From: Trichoplusia ni
Taxonomy: Eukaryota > Arthropoda > Insecta > Lepidoptera > Noctuidae
NCBI RefSeq assembly: GCF_003590095.1
Contig: NC_039483.1
Span: 16,120,001-16,184,000, forward strand
DNA: 64,000 nucleotides
Direction of reading: 5' to 3'
The notes below the pieces were generated by a model. That model ran no database searches, was not told the DNA's origin, and worked only from the letters and a program-made list of their open reading frames with translations. The translations under genes were made by a program, and so were the position numbers. This document shows positions 1 to 12,535 of the stretch, in pieces. Positions within the stretch are counted from its first letter, which is position 1; each line of letters begins with the position of its first letter.

Positions 1-1156
1 TTACTCTTGATTTGCTTGCGTTTAGAAAAAGGGCATTACTGTATTAGATGAAAATTAAAATCAATATTGGATTGGATGCTTATTGCGACTCTACATAATA
101 TATGAAGATACTTTTACCAAAGTTTGGGACATTTATTTATATTATTTTGTATAGGTAGTTTAGAAACTATTATGAAATTAAATGACGCCACATTCAGATT
201 TAGATTAAGGTACTTATATTATTGACGATTTTTTTGTTTCGTATTTTGTCCAAACTTTGACAATTCTTTTCCCATTTTGTCCACACTGTCGTTTATTATC
301 AAGCTTTTATTTTGATTTTTTTTATACCTCTACTAAGATATGTCAAGAGAAAAATACTATTAATAATTCATTTGTTTATTCTGAATATTCAATTCAATTC
401 ATGTAATTTCAATTATGTAAAATCAATTGCCTGATTCGAACTCCGCCTAGTCAAACCTGATCCGTCCATTACCGGCATGGCGGTAGGTTCACAGTTCGAA
501 TAAATAGGAGAGTAACGTCTGAGTTCCATCGATAATTACCAGCGCGCGTGCAAATTTAATAACTCGCGTTTTCGACTCGTGGCTTTTATATCGCACGACT
601 GGGATGTGACAAGTCGAGGTTATGTCAGGAATACGATGCAATGTAGAGTTCACAATTTATTATTGGACTAAAGTAGTTGGTAAGTGACATTTTTGAATGT
701 ATCTTATTCTCTAGGTTCGTATTTATTTACTTTTTTATCGACAAATTAATCTCCCAATAATTTTAATCCTTGGTGGGGTTGGGTTTCACTAACATTCAAA
801 TCATCTGCTCAAAAACAACCAGACTCAAGACAAGCAAAGAGCAAGAAATTATATTTGAAAGTAAATATTCAAATTTAGGTAGTAAATAATATACAGACAG
901 TATTGACAAAGCTACTTTAAAAACAACATCAGTATTTATTTTAAACTCATAGATTCTGATGTCATTTTATAATTTCATTGCGCGTCCAAAAACAACACAA
1001 AATCAACTGAAAACATCCACCCTTTATAGTTTACAAAAACCATTCCCAAACTAACGAGTTGCCTACATTTATTTATTCAAAGGGTCCATACAGCTAACTG
1101 AATAACACCTCGTCACGGAGTCGTGTAGTATAAACGCTCAGATCGTATTTGCTTAC
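1..1156. other. Non-coding AT-rich DNA, no gene seen
   Basis: There is no open frame with coding character on either strand. A GC-richer patch around 430-640 contains short inverted words (TTCGAACT and AGTTCGAA near 437 and 493) and could be a repeat remnant or a regulatory patch. I cannot assign it. Confidence 0.5.
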
Positions 1157-1215
1157 CGCTGGCGCTCGTCAATCACGCAGCCTGACTGTGCATTTCAATT
1201 TAAAGTACGCGGTAC
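1157..1215 (-). other. Possible non-coding 5' exon ending at a good splice donor
   Basis: Read on the minus strand, a GC-rich stretch ends at 1157 and is followed by GTAAGC (plus-strand 1156-1151), a good splice donor. An arthropod initiator-like TCAGT lies just upstream on the same strand near 1217. No open frame is evident, so at best this would be an untranslated first exon. One donor-like hexamer is weak evidence, so this is only a candidate. Confidence 0.15.
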
Positions 1216-1260
1216 ACTGACAGATGTAAGCTACATGTTCGCTATCGCCTAGCTTTGTCG

Positions 1261-4200
1261 CTGCGGTCGCTACACCGGCACCTGTCGCTAATATGTCGAA
1301 AGAGGATTAGTTGTACGTGTAATGAAATATTGTTATTAATGTTCCAATTTCAAAATGATGAATTTTACAGGTTGACGTTTGATGTATTGACGGGAATGTG
1401 TTTACTTACAATAATAGACTAACGAGAATGTACCCATGTAAAATAATTAAGTGAATGCCAAGTGAATGCTCATTAAATTGTTCTTGTGCCACTAAGTTAT
1501 GAGTAAAAGACGTCAAAAGCGTAATCCCGTATATCATTGGTTTTGTAATAACTTTCGCTCGTCGTGTCTTATATGACCTTAACCTAACGTCATTTTCGGA
1601 TTGATACGACAACTTGATTGCAATATTATTATTACTTTCGTGAGGAACTAAGTGTAAGCCACTAGATTTAAATAAAAAACACCACTATTTTAATTAAAAC
1701 TCTTACCAAAGGGAGTACTCCATCACATATCTATCACCACGACTCATTTTAAGGCGAATCGGGAAAAAATCTTCGCACAAATGACCGCAAATACCACCAA
1801 AATCAATATTAATAAGTACAGCAATTAACTAGCATCATATATCGTCGCTTGGCTGTGTGCACGAGCATTACCCATCACCCAACTCAAATTAAGACTAACG
1901 ATTCGACGGGCGTAATGCGGCCGGTTTTAATTTTAATTTGAAAACAAAATTCGACTTAACGACAGTCCGCGGCTCACCAATGTTTTCTTTTCAACTGAAA
2001 TTATGATCGAGTTACCATTCAATTACAGGTTTTTGATGTTTACTCTAGTCTCTGGTTCGATCAAATTAAGGTTTCACTGGAAATGTTTTGGATAACCTTC
2101 CATTAAGGAGTATTTAATAAACGAGTCAACTTTTGTTTTATCAATGTATCATATATGTATATGTATATTTCAATTATAAAATTGAACATTTGTAAAACAA
2201 TTGAAGAAACTATTCTTTAATTACTTATACGTTTTAGGAGAGCCCCAAGTCCAGCAGTGGATCGTTATAAGTCGAGCTGAATGTTTCATTCAATTATGGC
2301 CCCTAACGCCTTAATAATAAAGGACAAAATAGCTACTTAGTTAAACTATTCCCAAGAACTTTAAGTGATTCCATATTTCAATCAAAGTTAATATTTTCTA
2401 GCACTTCTTGGTTTTCGCTAAAATATAACAGCATTATTTATTCGAGAACGTGCTCAGCCTTAATCGGTTTCCATGGCAACCACAATAACAGGCAACCACA
2501 ATCAATTTGCCTTTTATTGGTACAATCATTGAGATACAATTTATTTATTTGTTGAATATTTCTATGTCAGTTTTATTTATTCAAAACTTATTTTTGGTAT
2601 TATTATTTTTAGAGATAATGTTGCGAATTTTTACGATAATAGTCGCTATGACTATTCAGTATATTTTGACGCTTTTCAGTATATTTTGTAACTACTTATA
2701 TAAAATGCAGACTATAATTAATTATTGCAAACCTATGAACAAAGATCGTGAAACCATGGCTCATGGTTTGATGTTTGCGTGTTTGCAGACATGAATTTAA
2801 CATGCACAGACGTCTAGACTAGCACAGTATGTATACCTAACGAACTATTAACTATTTAAATTTGGAAGGATCTAATCACTATCAAATAGAAGAACACTAA
2901 ATATTTGATGACGTAATAAATCTTTGATAAATGAAATAGAGTGCTGTTATGAAGCTATGATGATGAGTAATTTAATAATGTAAAAAAAATGTTCTATATG
3001 TTTTGGACACTTACAAAATAAGTATGAAATGCTACTTCAGGGAAGCTTTGATTAAGGAAAAATCAACGAAAAAAAATGTGTTTCCAACTGGGATCATTTA
3101 AACAAAAGATTGTCAATAAACACTAAAAAAACACTAGTGGAATTTGACACATAATTAAGAAAACTTTATGGTTCTAACTATCCTGTCAGCAATTAGAAGC
3201 AAATTACAAGTGCAAAAAAAAACAAAACAAAAAAATACAAAGGGCAAGATCACTACTTTCTCACCCAAAACTATCCAACATTCACTTCTTTAACCCTACC
3301 TCTTCCAAGCATCGCTATCGCTTCAAAAAGGTTCGGTAGGTAGTATACTTTTTTCGAGAGCCCTAAATGACGGTAACTGTTGGGGCAGTTCTCATTACAG
3401 CCGCGGCCCGAACTCCTATTTATTTGATATCCTGCCACTTATGAGGTCGTGAACTGGTATTTTTCTTTTGATACTTGTTTACATCGACTATGTTTATGTG
3501 TGGAGAGAAATCTGGTATAGAAAAACCTTGTTTTGTTTTCGAGTGGAAGTGTTTTAAAATCTTATATGTAAAATTCTCGGTAGTGGTACAGCTAGTACAC
3601 ACCTAAGATTGTTGTGTTAAGTTAATGCGTTTTCATAGTGTATATCACATAACAACATTAATTTGCAACATTTAAAAAATCTATCAAACTTTAACGTATT
3701 TTTCATTTTGAACGCAAGAGAACTAAATATATCCCAGCAGGATAGATAACAAGTTTTATCTATAAACGATCAACCACACAGTCATTGTCACTCTCAAAAT
3801 CAAAAACACCGCAACAAAACTTCCCAAGCTCGAAACACAATCGGCAAACAAAAGAAAAATTGACACAAAGGTAAATCATGGCGAACAGAGCAGAAAATGT
3901 ACAAGAGCAAAACAGTCCAATCAGAAGCGTTTCCTAATCAAGCATCTAAATGTAATCAGCTCGGCAACAACGGACAAACTGGATTACTCGTCTGACGGTA
4001 CAACTATGATTAATACCTGAATTACTGGCTTTTTAAAATCGACAGTTTTTCTGACTTTCTCAGGTGAACTGGTAATTCATTTGTTTTTGTTTGATGACAT
4101 GATTTAAATGTGAATGGTTATTGGTCCTGGAAAGGTTTAGGGAGCTATAGAATGCACTCAATAATAGAATATTAAGAAGATAGTATGTTTGTTGGCTCGC

Positions 4201-4680
4201 TTCCTGCTAAGGTAGGATGCAAAGATGCAGTTCTTCAGCATACAGATGACATCCACTGCTGTTATTTTATAAATATTCTGAACTTTTAAATGCTATGAAA
4301 AAAATTAAGGCTGAAATATTTTCCAAAATTCATTTTTTACCTAAGATCAAAGCTTTTAAGCATGGCTAACGGTATGACTTGGCTTCCTAGAAGGCACATT
4401 TGATATCTAAATATGCTACAAATTTGTACCCACTCATCTAAGTAAATACAAATAAACTGTTTGCCGGAAAACATTCCTTTATTGTTCGTAACCCTTAACG
4501 ATGACATTCGCTGAAATTCGAAATGACAGCAGAAAGCGGCTGAGGCATGCCAATCGAATTTTACTTATACAAAGCAATAGAAGGTGGTGGAAGGCACAAA
4601 CGGGAGCGATTTACGTAAGTACGTTATGACAGTGTGCAAGAGCTCGAGACAAGCAAAGCAGTAGGAGTACAACAGACGGG
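1261..4680. other. Non-coding AT-rich DNA, no gene seen
   Basis: Only short, low-complexity open frames occur, for example a hydrophobic AT-rich frame at 2507-2794. I see no splice-bounded or conserved-looking coding block, and no terminal repeats. Confidence 0.5.
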
Positions 4681-4721
4681 TAGACAGATAGATAGACAGA
4701 CAGACAGAAAGACGGACAGAC
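4678..4721. repeat. GACA/GATA microsatellite
   Basis: An imperfect run of GACA and GATA tetranucleotides. Such runs often sit inside lepidopteran repeat relics; the flanks here do not identify one. Confidence 0.75.
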
Positions 4722-5401
4722 ATCGGATTTTCAGTAATTGGGGTATCGTCTTCACTCTTTGGGTCTACTTAGACAAGAAGAAACTGTACTAAACGTTATT
4801 AAAGTAGCCGCTGTGGAAGCAGAATAGGACACTACACGACATAGAGCGTTGCTGTGAAGGCGACCTTCAGGTCTTTAAATCGCTATCGACCGAGACTTGT
4901 ACCACAAAACAAACGTCTCGCGTTGATATGACGGCTTTTATCAGGTATTGTTTGGCTTTTACGATTGATGCGAGGGTGGGACCGGGTTAGCCGGCAGTCA
5001 TCGATACATCAAGTATACAACAATATTTATAACAACTTCCACGTTCGTGTACCAAATTACAAAAAATTTTGATTCCGGGTTTGAATTTGCGGAGTTTAGG
5101 ATTGAGTATAATTGATTGCAGTCTTGGCAAATGTCAGAAATTACCAAGCATGAATACTTTGATTGGGATATACGTTTTAAGAAATCTTCTTGTTTAACAG
5201 ATTTTTTTTATCAAAGTTACATAAAGAAAAACCAAAATTTTTAAATTTGATTTTTAATTAAAACTTTGTTCGAAAATATGTAGCTTCAAAAAAAAAATTA
5301 AATTAACGTATTGATAAAACAAACTGTGCGAAAATATCATACATTCAAAAATGATCAACAAAAATGTTCTCGTCATTCATATAACTTGGCTTTACGCTTA
5401 A

Positions 5402-5578
5402 TATAAAAAAAATCGTGAAAGACAGGCCAAGCATTATCAAATTAAAAATCGGCTTTACAAAGACCATGTAAATAAATTTCGGCATTACTATAAAGAGGCT
5501 CTCAGCAAACTTCATGCACTTTTAAATAATAAAGCTTTTATATTAATATGTGAAAAGGCTTTATTAAAACGCATTTAG
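5402..5578 (+). pseudogene. Short open frame with protein-like composition, unknown
   Basis: Between stops at 5399 and 5576 the frame reads 58 codons without an ATG at its start. The composition is basic and rich in Tyr, Lys, Arg and His (it begins YKKNRERQAKHYQIKNRLYK) and is less AT-simple than its surroundings. That would fit a remnant of a transposon or gene, but a frame of this length also arises by chance in this DNA. I recognise no domain. Confidence 0.15.
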
Positions 5579-5928
5579 GTGGTGCTTTTAGGAACTCTAA
5601 AAAAGGTAAGAGTTTTTGAAAGTAAATTTTTACTTTGTTCTAAACTTGGTGTGTTAAAAATCCTACTTACTACAAAAGGCATAATTTAGATTAGATCATA
5701 ATATAAGTCTTAATTGTTTGTTCTGTACAGATTAGTTTATTTTTTACCACATTTAGCCTCTATAGTCTTAATATGTGGCAAATGTATCTCTTAGATTCTT
5801 CCCTTCTAGTAGTCGCGGTCTTTTCGCTCGTTTCGGTCTTTTTTGCTTCTACCAATTCGCTAGGAAGTTCTCGTCAATTTCAACCAGGACGAATTCTTCA
5901 GCAACAATAGAAAATAAAGTTTAAAGAG

Positions 5929-5936
5929 ATTTCATC
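5929..5936 (+). repeat. 8-bp target site duplication of hAT element, left
   Basis: ATTTCATC directly precedes the left terminus CAGGGACCGG and is repeated exactly after the right terminus at 7488-7495. Eight-base duplications are the hallmark of the hAT superfamily. Confidence 0.85.
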
Positions 5937-7487
5937 CAGGGACCGGCCGGATACTCATTGAAAGGGTTTTTGAAGGGGTTTTTTTAAGCGCTTCAAGAAA
6001 AAACCCTATGACATATGTTACACCTTCGAACGGATTACTGGAACCCTGTTCTGAACAGGTTACCCTTTACTACCCTGTAACACTGTAACAGGGTAACCCA
6101 CTCCAACCTAAGACAATGCAATATGCACTCTTTATCTTAGACATTAGTTTGAAAATAGTATAACCACGAGCGCACGTGACATCTTACCGCCCAGCGGCGC
6201 CATTGTTGCATTTACCGAGCGACTTGTAAACATGGAATAAAAATCATTGTGGATATGATCTTACAGTTTAATTTTGCTTGTCGCACTTTTCAAACGTTGT
6301 GATATATATTTTTCGTGTCTATACTTGTAGACCAGGGTGGATAATTTTTAAAACCAAATTAAAAAATAGTAGGATGAAACCCATTAGAAAAGGAGGGGAA
6401 TATTATAAAAATAAAAGGAAAAATAATTTACGGGTGATCTGAGGTCGGGAAGGGGGTGGGAGTGACGTTTGAAGAGTAAAAAACGGTTTTTATAAATTTC
6501 CGGCAAAACTAAAATTCGTATCGAAAAAAGTCAAATGGCAAAGTTCTAAAAGAAAAAGATCTAAAACTTTTGTGTTTACATTTTTTTCACATAACCTAAA
6601 AATCTAAATCTAATTTCAAAAAATCTAAAAAACCAAGATTGTGGTTTTTTATTTTTATTTTTTACAAAAAATTATTTTTGTAACGAAATTTGGTGAAAAC
6701 TTACTTTTTTGTGTCCCAAATACGCTGTAATTTATTTGATTAAAAATATTTATTTTTCACCTTATTTTGAATTAATATAAAAAAACACTCTAATTTTCAA
6801 TCGAAAATTCACCCGTCAAATCTGCTCAGAAAATGCAAAAAATGAAAAAAAACTTGTATTCGATTTTTTTTTAAATTATTATAAATAATTTCATCTAAAA
6901 AATTTGATCTCATTTTGTGTTCAATAGACCAATAATCGAGGAAGGTTTTAGGCTAGGTATATAAAATTACGCTGCAACTAATAGGAGCGAAGACTTAATG
7001 GAAAATGTGGCAAATACGGGGAAAAATATTAATCTTCGAGGGCTTTCGTTCAAAAATTCCTAACTTATATCTTCTAACCACGCGGACGAAGTCGCGGGCA
7101 ACAGCTAGTTACCTATATGACGTTTCGCGCGTAGGTAGTTTGTCCGAGAGGCGCGAGTCGCGGCGCGACGCGTCGGCGACAGAAGAAAATCAGCTGTAGT
7201 CTTAGTAAAGCAATGAGGGGCCGCTAGGGTGCAAGTATGCAGCTCAAGTTTAGTGGGTAATTCAGGGTAACACGAATAAAAGCCTTTCGTGAAGGTAACC
7301 ACTTCAAAGGGTTAAGTTATTGAAGGGGTTAACCCCTTCACGTGGTTACCATAATGAAGGTGTTAACCATTTCGCTGGGTTTCGAGGATGTAACTCGAAC
7401 AAAAGGTAACACTGCGATATGAGTTACCCCGTGTACGGGTTACCCTGTCAAACGGCTTAACTCTAAAGTGGGGTTGTCCGGTCCCTG
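5937..7487. mobile_element. Non-autonomous hAT DNA transposon, 1551 bp
   Basis: The element begins CAGGGACCGG and ends CCGGTCCCTG, an exact 10-bp terminal inverted repeat with the CAGGG start typical of hAT elements. It is bounded by a perfect 8-bp duplication (ATTTCATC). Both subterminal regions are crowded with GGTAACC/GTTACCC-type words (about 6055-6105 on the left, 7264-7445 on the right), which look like transposase-binding repeats. No frame resembling a hAT transposase is present, so it would depend on a transposase made elsewhere. The AT-rich interior carries an older lepidopteran repeat relic in reverse orientation at about 6905-7110. The exact target duplication suggests a fairly recent insertion. 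The assignment rests on termini plus target duplication; the family within hAT is not determined. Confidence 0.85.
6905..7110 (-). repeat. Lepidopteran interspersed repeat relic nested in hAT element
   Basis: On the minus strand it starts with the common lepidopteran core GTTGCCCGCGACTTCGTCCG and continues like the copy at 13612-13880, with shared blocks such as GGTTAGAAGATATAA and a final CAATAGACCAT-like segment. Probably derived from a non-LTR retrotransposon or SINE; the exact family is not known to me. It lies wholly inside the hAT element. Confidence 0.65.
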
Positions 7488-7495
7488 ATTTCATC
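7488..7495 (+). repeat. 8-bp target site duplication of hAT element, right
   Basis: Exact repeat of ATTTCATC found at 5929-5936. Confidence 0.85.
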
Positions 7496-7839
7496 AACAG
7501 CAGTCACATTGCCATCAGTTTCATCTCTTGAACTCATCAGATCAATTTTTTATGAGCATCATAAAGCAGACAATTAATACTCATGAATATACCGAGTATT
7601 CTGATTATTCCATTAGTGACGTCACACAGAGTCGTATTGGGGCGATAGGGTGTCTTCTCATAACTCGAGAGACAGAATGGTGCATTTTGCAGCCATCAAC
7701 AACGTAAAAAATTACAACATTTTTGTCCTGGCAAAAAAAGTTTAAATCAGGGCTGTCATTTTTGATACCGACCCTTTTTTTTTCGGATACTAAGTCATAA
7801 AATGTCTCCATATCCTAAAGAGTCAGACTTCTACGGACT

Positions 7840-8280
7840 TAAACCCTCGGTTTCTTTGTATGCCCTTCCCCGGGACCACCTTGATCCTTTTCGACAATCC
7901 CGCTGCCCCGGCAGGCATCAGCTGTTGATTTCTCTTAGAGGTGTGCGTGGAACACAAACGCTTGCTTGGTCTTGATGGGGCGGTGATAACCATTCACCAT
8001 CCACCATCCATCACCCATCACACGCCGTCCGCAGGCCCCTGCCGACGTGGTCGGGGGTCATCAAGTGGCTCCCCACGCCCGAAGCGTCTGCCACGGCGGT
8101 GGGGTCGCTAGGCTCTTTGCCTCATCAGTACGACCCTGACGTCAAAAAATCGTGACGGATCCGTACCGTCAGTGCTTACACGCCCCACGACTGTTTGCGT
8201 CGTTAACGAGCTAGTGCTAATTAACGACGAATCTTAAGTATCACTGCTAAACTAACTGCAGTCTTCTGTACCTACATATA
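7840..8280 (+). repeat. GC-rich repeat fragment, possibly non-LTR element 5' region
   Basis: A GC-rich island in otherwise AT-rich DNA, with words such as GGTCTTGATGGGGCGGTGAT and a CCATCC-type run (7986-8023). From general familiarity it resembles lepidopteran non-LTR retrotransposon leader sequence, but I cannot name the family and no long frame survives. Its end (8191-8270) recurs in diverged form at 8742-8829. Confidence 0.35.
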
Positions 8281-8741
8281 AGGCACGCAGCTAAGATACT
8301 TCCAAACTTTCTGGGTATGTGCTTTTATAACTTGCTATGATTTAAATTGTCACCTAAACTTTAAAGAAAAGAGCTTTGATTGTTATCGATGAAATTTGGA
8401 GAGATCCATTGATAGAAGAAACATGGGTTATCAAAAGCCGATACCTATAAATCGGCTTGAACTCTTTCATGACGTCAGGAACTGCTAAATTCAATAACGA
8501 ACATTCGGTTTGTCTTATGCTATTCTGACATAGTAAAAATACGATTCCATTATTTTTACTATCTAAAAAGCGGAACTAACCAGATAAATATTGTCATGCT
8601 TCGTCAATATTTTTTTCAACGACATAATATCCTAATGTTTTCTTCACATTTCTCCTTTTTCCATTCCATTTTTCATCATCTTTTCTCACTTAAACACACC
8701 AGGATCGTGTCGCACCCGTCACCCTGACGCTAACTCTCGCG

Positions 8742-8829
8742 GAGTGTTTGCGTCATTAACGAGCTGCTACTAATTGACGTCGAGACTCTGCTGTCATTTC
8801 ATGCACAGTTCAACTGCAATCGTCTGGAT
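8742..8829 (+). repeat. Second diverged copy of the 8191-8270 block
   Basis: Both copies contain GTTTGCGTC, then TTAACGAGCT, then CTAATT with a following ACG, and a later AACTGCA with TCTG. The order and spacing match, about 550 bp apart. This may be one element with a duplicated leader or two nested fragments. Confidence 0.55.
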
Positions 8830-8937
8830 ATTATGCACTCAAATCTTCTTATTGACACTAGTAAGTTAATTGCTGAATCTTGTGTAGACATGAATGAAAT
8901 GGAAGAGAAGAGAGAATTATTGAAATAGTTCTGGAAG

Positions 8938-9330
8938 TTCTTTTTTAAGCGACTTCAAAAAAAGGAGGTTCTCTGTTCGATTGTTTGTATGTATATATGT
9001 ATCTTTGTCCGCGATTATCTCGCGTTTGGATGAAGCAATTCGAATGCGGTTTTCAGGAATGTATTTGATACATTCAGGAGAAGGTTTTAGTGCTTTAACC
9101 GACTCAAAAAAGGAGGTTTTGAGTTTAACCAGTAAGTAGGTATGTATGTATGTATGATTTTTAGTTATTATCATCAAAAAGATTAAAGTAAGGATGAATG
9201 TTTATGACTCTTTTACGCAAAAACAACTTAACGGATTTTGACGAAATTTGGTACACAGATAGTTTATAACCAGGTTTAACATTTTTTCCCAATTTTATGT
9301 TTCAGTGGGATTATTTTCGATTTGTATAAG
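8938..9330 (+). repeat. Lepidopteran repeat relic with doubled AAAAAAGGAGGTT motif
   Basis: The motif CGACTTCAAAAAAAGGAGGT (8951-8970) recurs in similar form near 9100-9120 (CGACTCAAAAAAGGAGGT). It is followed by a GTATGTAT run and by text of the kind ACGGATTTTGACGAAATTTG. These are standard pieces of interspersed repeats in moth genomes. Boundaries are approximate. Confidence 0.55.
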
Positions 9331-9339
9331 GCGGAGACG

Positions 9340-12300
9340 CTAGTTTTATAATATAGTTCGAAATATAATTTTTCCAAGGGCGTGTTTTACCTTTTTCTGA
9401 AACCAAATTAAACAACATCCATAAGAACATAAAAAGAAGATGACGAAATAGGTGAAAAGAGAAATTTGATTGCTGTCCTAATTTCTAAAAGTACAATTTA
9501 ATTTGTATTTGATGAAATTTATATAAGAAAGTACATGAAAATAGGTCACCTCAGAAATATGTTAATAGACTAACGTTTCAAGTCCTGAATTTATTAAACT
9601 ATCTTAATTAAAGAAGATTGTCGTCTGTTAGTTTCTTGTAACTATGTTATTACAAAGTAGGCAGAGTCAGTATATTTTACTATTAAAACTGTCTCTATGT
9701 CGCCTATTTTACGTCTTTAATTTTAATTTTTGCTGATATACAATGTAATATGAATAAGAAAGTTTAAATGCTCTAATGAGAGGTTGTCATTTTCTGATAA
9801 AAAAAAACCCGAATAAAATAGAATGCATACTTGTATTAAGCATCAAACTTAAAACCAACATAACAAAATTAATACCTACTTCACAAAACCTATTCACGTA
9901 CCTCACACTGAAAAATGTTCAAACCTCCTTTGTAAAACCGTCTAAAACTCAATGCAAAATTACACAAAATTTGACGAAGCATCATAACACAGGTGGGCCG
10001 AATCTAGGGCATAACAGCCAATGACCCGGAAGAAACCTAGGTGGTGGTCAGATAACCGGGATGCATGGATACACGCTTATGTCAAAATTTGCTTGAATAC
10101 AGCAGAGAGATTTGGTTATTGGATTGTGGGCTCGTTTGTATGGGCTAGGATTTCAATATGGTTGGCTACGTTCGCCTTTTCGTAAAGTAAGCTGTGTGTT
10201 TTGGTGATGTCTGCGATTTTTGAATAATTCGTTGAGATATTTACTTATAGTTGTTTGTTTTCGTGTAGATTTTAACGAACTTTTTGGAAAGAAAGTCTAT
10301 CGTCACATTTTTTTGTCAATTATGTGCGTTACCCAATCAATTAGGTTGGGGAATTTAAGTAAGAAGTCGATCGATATAAAACAGCTAGTTTGGAGTGGTA
10401 GTTGATACTAAGATCTCAGGAATATGCTACGCAAACTTTTGTATCAAAATTTGGAAATACTATGAAATATTACATTTCAGTTCAAAGAAAGTAATACATA
10501 TAAGTCTTCTATGATAGGAGGTACATAGTGTCGGGGTAATTACATTTACAGAAATTTTAATCACCAATTTTACATTAATTTAAATGATAAGGTATTTCAT
10601 TGTTTACTAACATTACACCCTAATTTAATGGGAATTATTATTAATGGCATGGTAATTCCCATGTTAGGGGCAAGTTAATTGTCATTAGGGATATAATTTA
10701 GAGCCCCTGCTGCTAAGGTCAGATTCTCTAAGTGATAATAATGTTCGATAATTTTGAAAATTTATTTGATATTTTTCTGGTGTTTTTTTTAATAAACGAA
10801 GTAACAGCTGAATGTTTAAACGAAGTCTTTAGAGTCTTAGATAAATGCTTACCTTAATGCTACTATTATACATCAAAATAAAACATTCTTGGAAGAAAGA
10901 TAGACAGACGTAAAGGCATGTAGAAGACGGCGACTTTTTTAGTCTTATTTTAAGTTATTACAAAAACACATTTTACTCTAAAATAAAAGCTTATTCATAA
11001 AAACAACCCCGCAAAATAGTTTCAATAACCCCAAAAAAATTCATCAGAAACCTTTCTGTTTTTCAGTATTTCACAATATGGCCAGCCAGACGCAGTACAG
11101 CAAACGAGCATCAGACTAATTAATGCTAAATCTTTCTGTCTATATAATCAAGTGGCCTCCGCCCTCCAGCCCTCTTTCACTCTTCAGATTTGTTGGATTT
11201 TTTCAAGTACTTTTAATTGAGCGTTTTGCCAATTTGCAAATTAAAAGCCGAATTAAAATTATTATGTCTGCGAGGGAGCATTACAGAGACCAGATACTTG
11301 AATATGCATTATGTTTTAGAATGTTAATGGTGTTCTTAGATTATTGTGTTAATTTATTTTCTTGTTAAATATTAATTTAAGATTTTAGGTTCTAGTTAAT
11401 GATTATTATATCACTCTAAAGTAATTAAATTAATTGATAATTCATTATTTAATTGGTATAAACAGAGGCAGACTTTTCCTAAAATGACAGTAGGTAATGG
11501 TTTTATAAAAAAACATACGTAAAATCGCAATACGCAAGACTGCACAGCTAGTGTCGTTATAAAAGTAAACAAGTCACTCACACATATCTGAAAAAACAGG
11601 ACCTCAAGTTTTGACTTATTACTCAACATCCTTTCAAATAAAAAGCTGCTTCGCAACACAACACTGCCACACAAACATCACCCATTACCCACCGCACCAT
11701 CTACCCACGCAAATAAATTAAAAGCCCCTTAAAATAAAATACAAAACTAAAACAAACCAAATTACTGTCAAATATAACAGACTGACACGCGAAAGGTGTG
11801 TTTATATATGTAATAACAATAAATTTGTGGCTATAATTCAGACCCTTTACAACGACCCCGTAAAGCAAAACTTGTGGTGTTAAATAAGTGAGACAGTGTA
11901 CTTTAACGTATCGCTCCATCTCGCTTCAACAGTGAGAGTGATCTTGTTTTAAGTTTTCGTGGTGAAGGCAGGTAGGGTAATTGTCAGTGAGCCCCTAATG
12001 GGCCAGCCGTGATAGAATGACCCTTCTCTACTCATTAATGTTGATATAAAATCTGTAAACACATCAACATTTGTGTTTTCAAATTCTGTCCGATCCAGTT
12101 TTTAATATGGATTTGGTGGATTATTTAGATTTGTTGTTTCGGTCGAATGATTGTTATTTGAGTTAGTTATTTGAATGCTTCTAATTCTGTTTCTGGGGTA
12201 CGGCCGTTTGAATGGAATGTATAAACATGATTATTCTTATAGCATTGTATCGTGTTAAATTGGGGGACATTATCTTCACGATTCATCCGCATGTTTTAAA

Positions 12301-12390
12301 GCAGTCGTTAATAGGCTCTTAAGCGCCATATAAAAATACTCTTCCGGTTCATTTTATAAAAATCTTGGCAGATTGCAGTAGATTTCGCGT
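9340..12390. other. Non-coding AT-rich DNA, no gene seen
   Basis: Several frames of 60-87 codons occur on both strands. None has codon use or motifs beyond chance, and none is bounded by credible splice signals. Confidence 0.45.
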
Positions 12391-12394
12391 ATAG

Positions 12395-12535
12395 CAGATT
12401 GGTCACCGCGTAAAACCCTCGTATGACTTATCATGGGCTCAATCCCTCCCACGACAAGCATTTTTATGATCCACAAATGCTTGTTCTGAGTCTGGATGTC
12501 TTGGGCATGTGAAAGAAATAAATTCCTTGGCGCGG
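12395..12535 (+). mobile_element. tRNA-derived SINE copy (family A), degraded
   Basis: A degenerate B-box-like GGGCTCAATCCC is followed by CACGACAAGCATTTTT, GATCCACAAATGCTTGTTCT, GAGTCTGGATGTCTT and CATGTGA. The same order of blocks recurs at 14705-14885 and, in its 3' half, at 25511-25600. Three related copies in one window mark a dispersed short retroelement. It is transcribed by RNA polymerase III and mobilised by LINE enzymes in known families; this copy is too worn to judge. Confidence 0.7.

Noticed and set aside
2507..2794. 95-codon plus-strand frame with membrane-like segments
   Set aside because: Low-complexity Ile/Phe/Leu text produced by AT-rich DNA; no context supports a gene.
7005..7302. 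Overlapping frames within the hAT element as transposase remnants
   Set aside because: They fall on the nested repeat relic and subterminal GGTAACC region and show no transposase motif.
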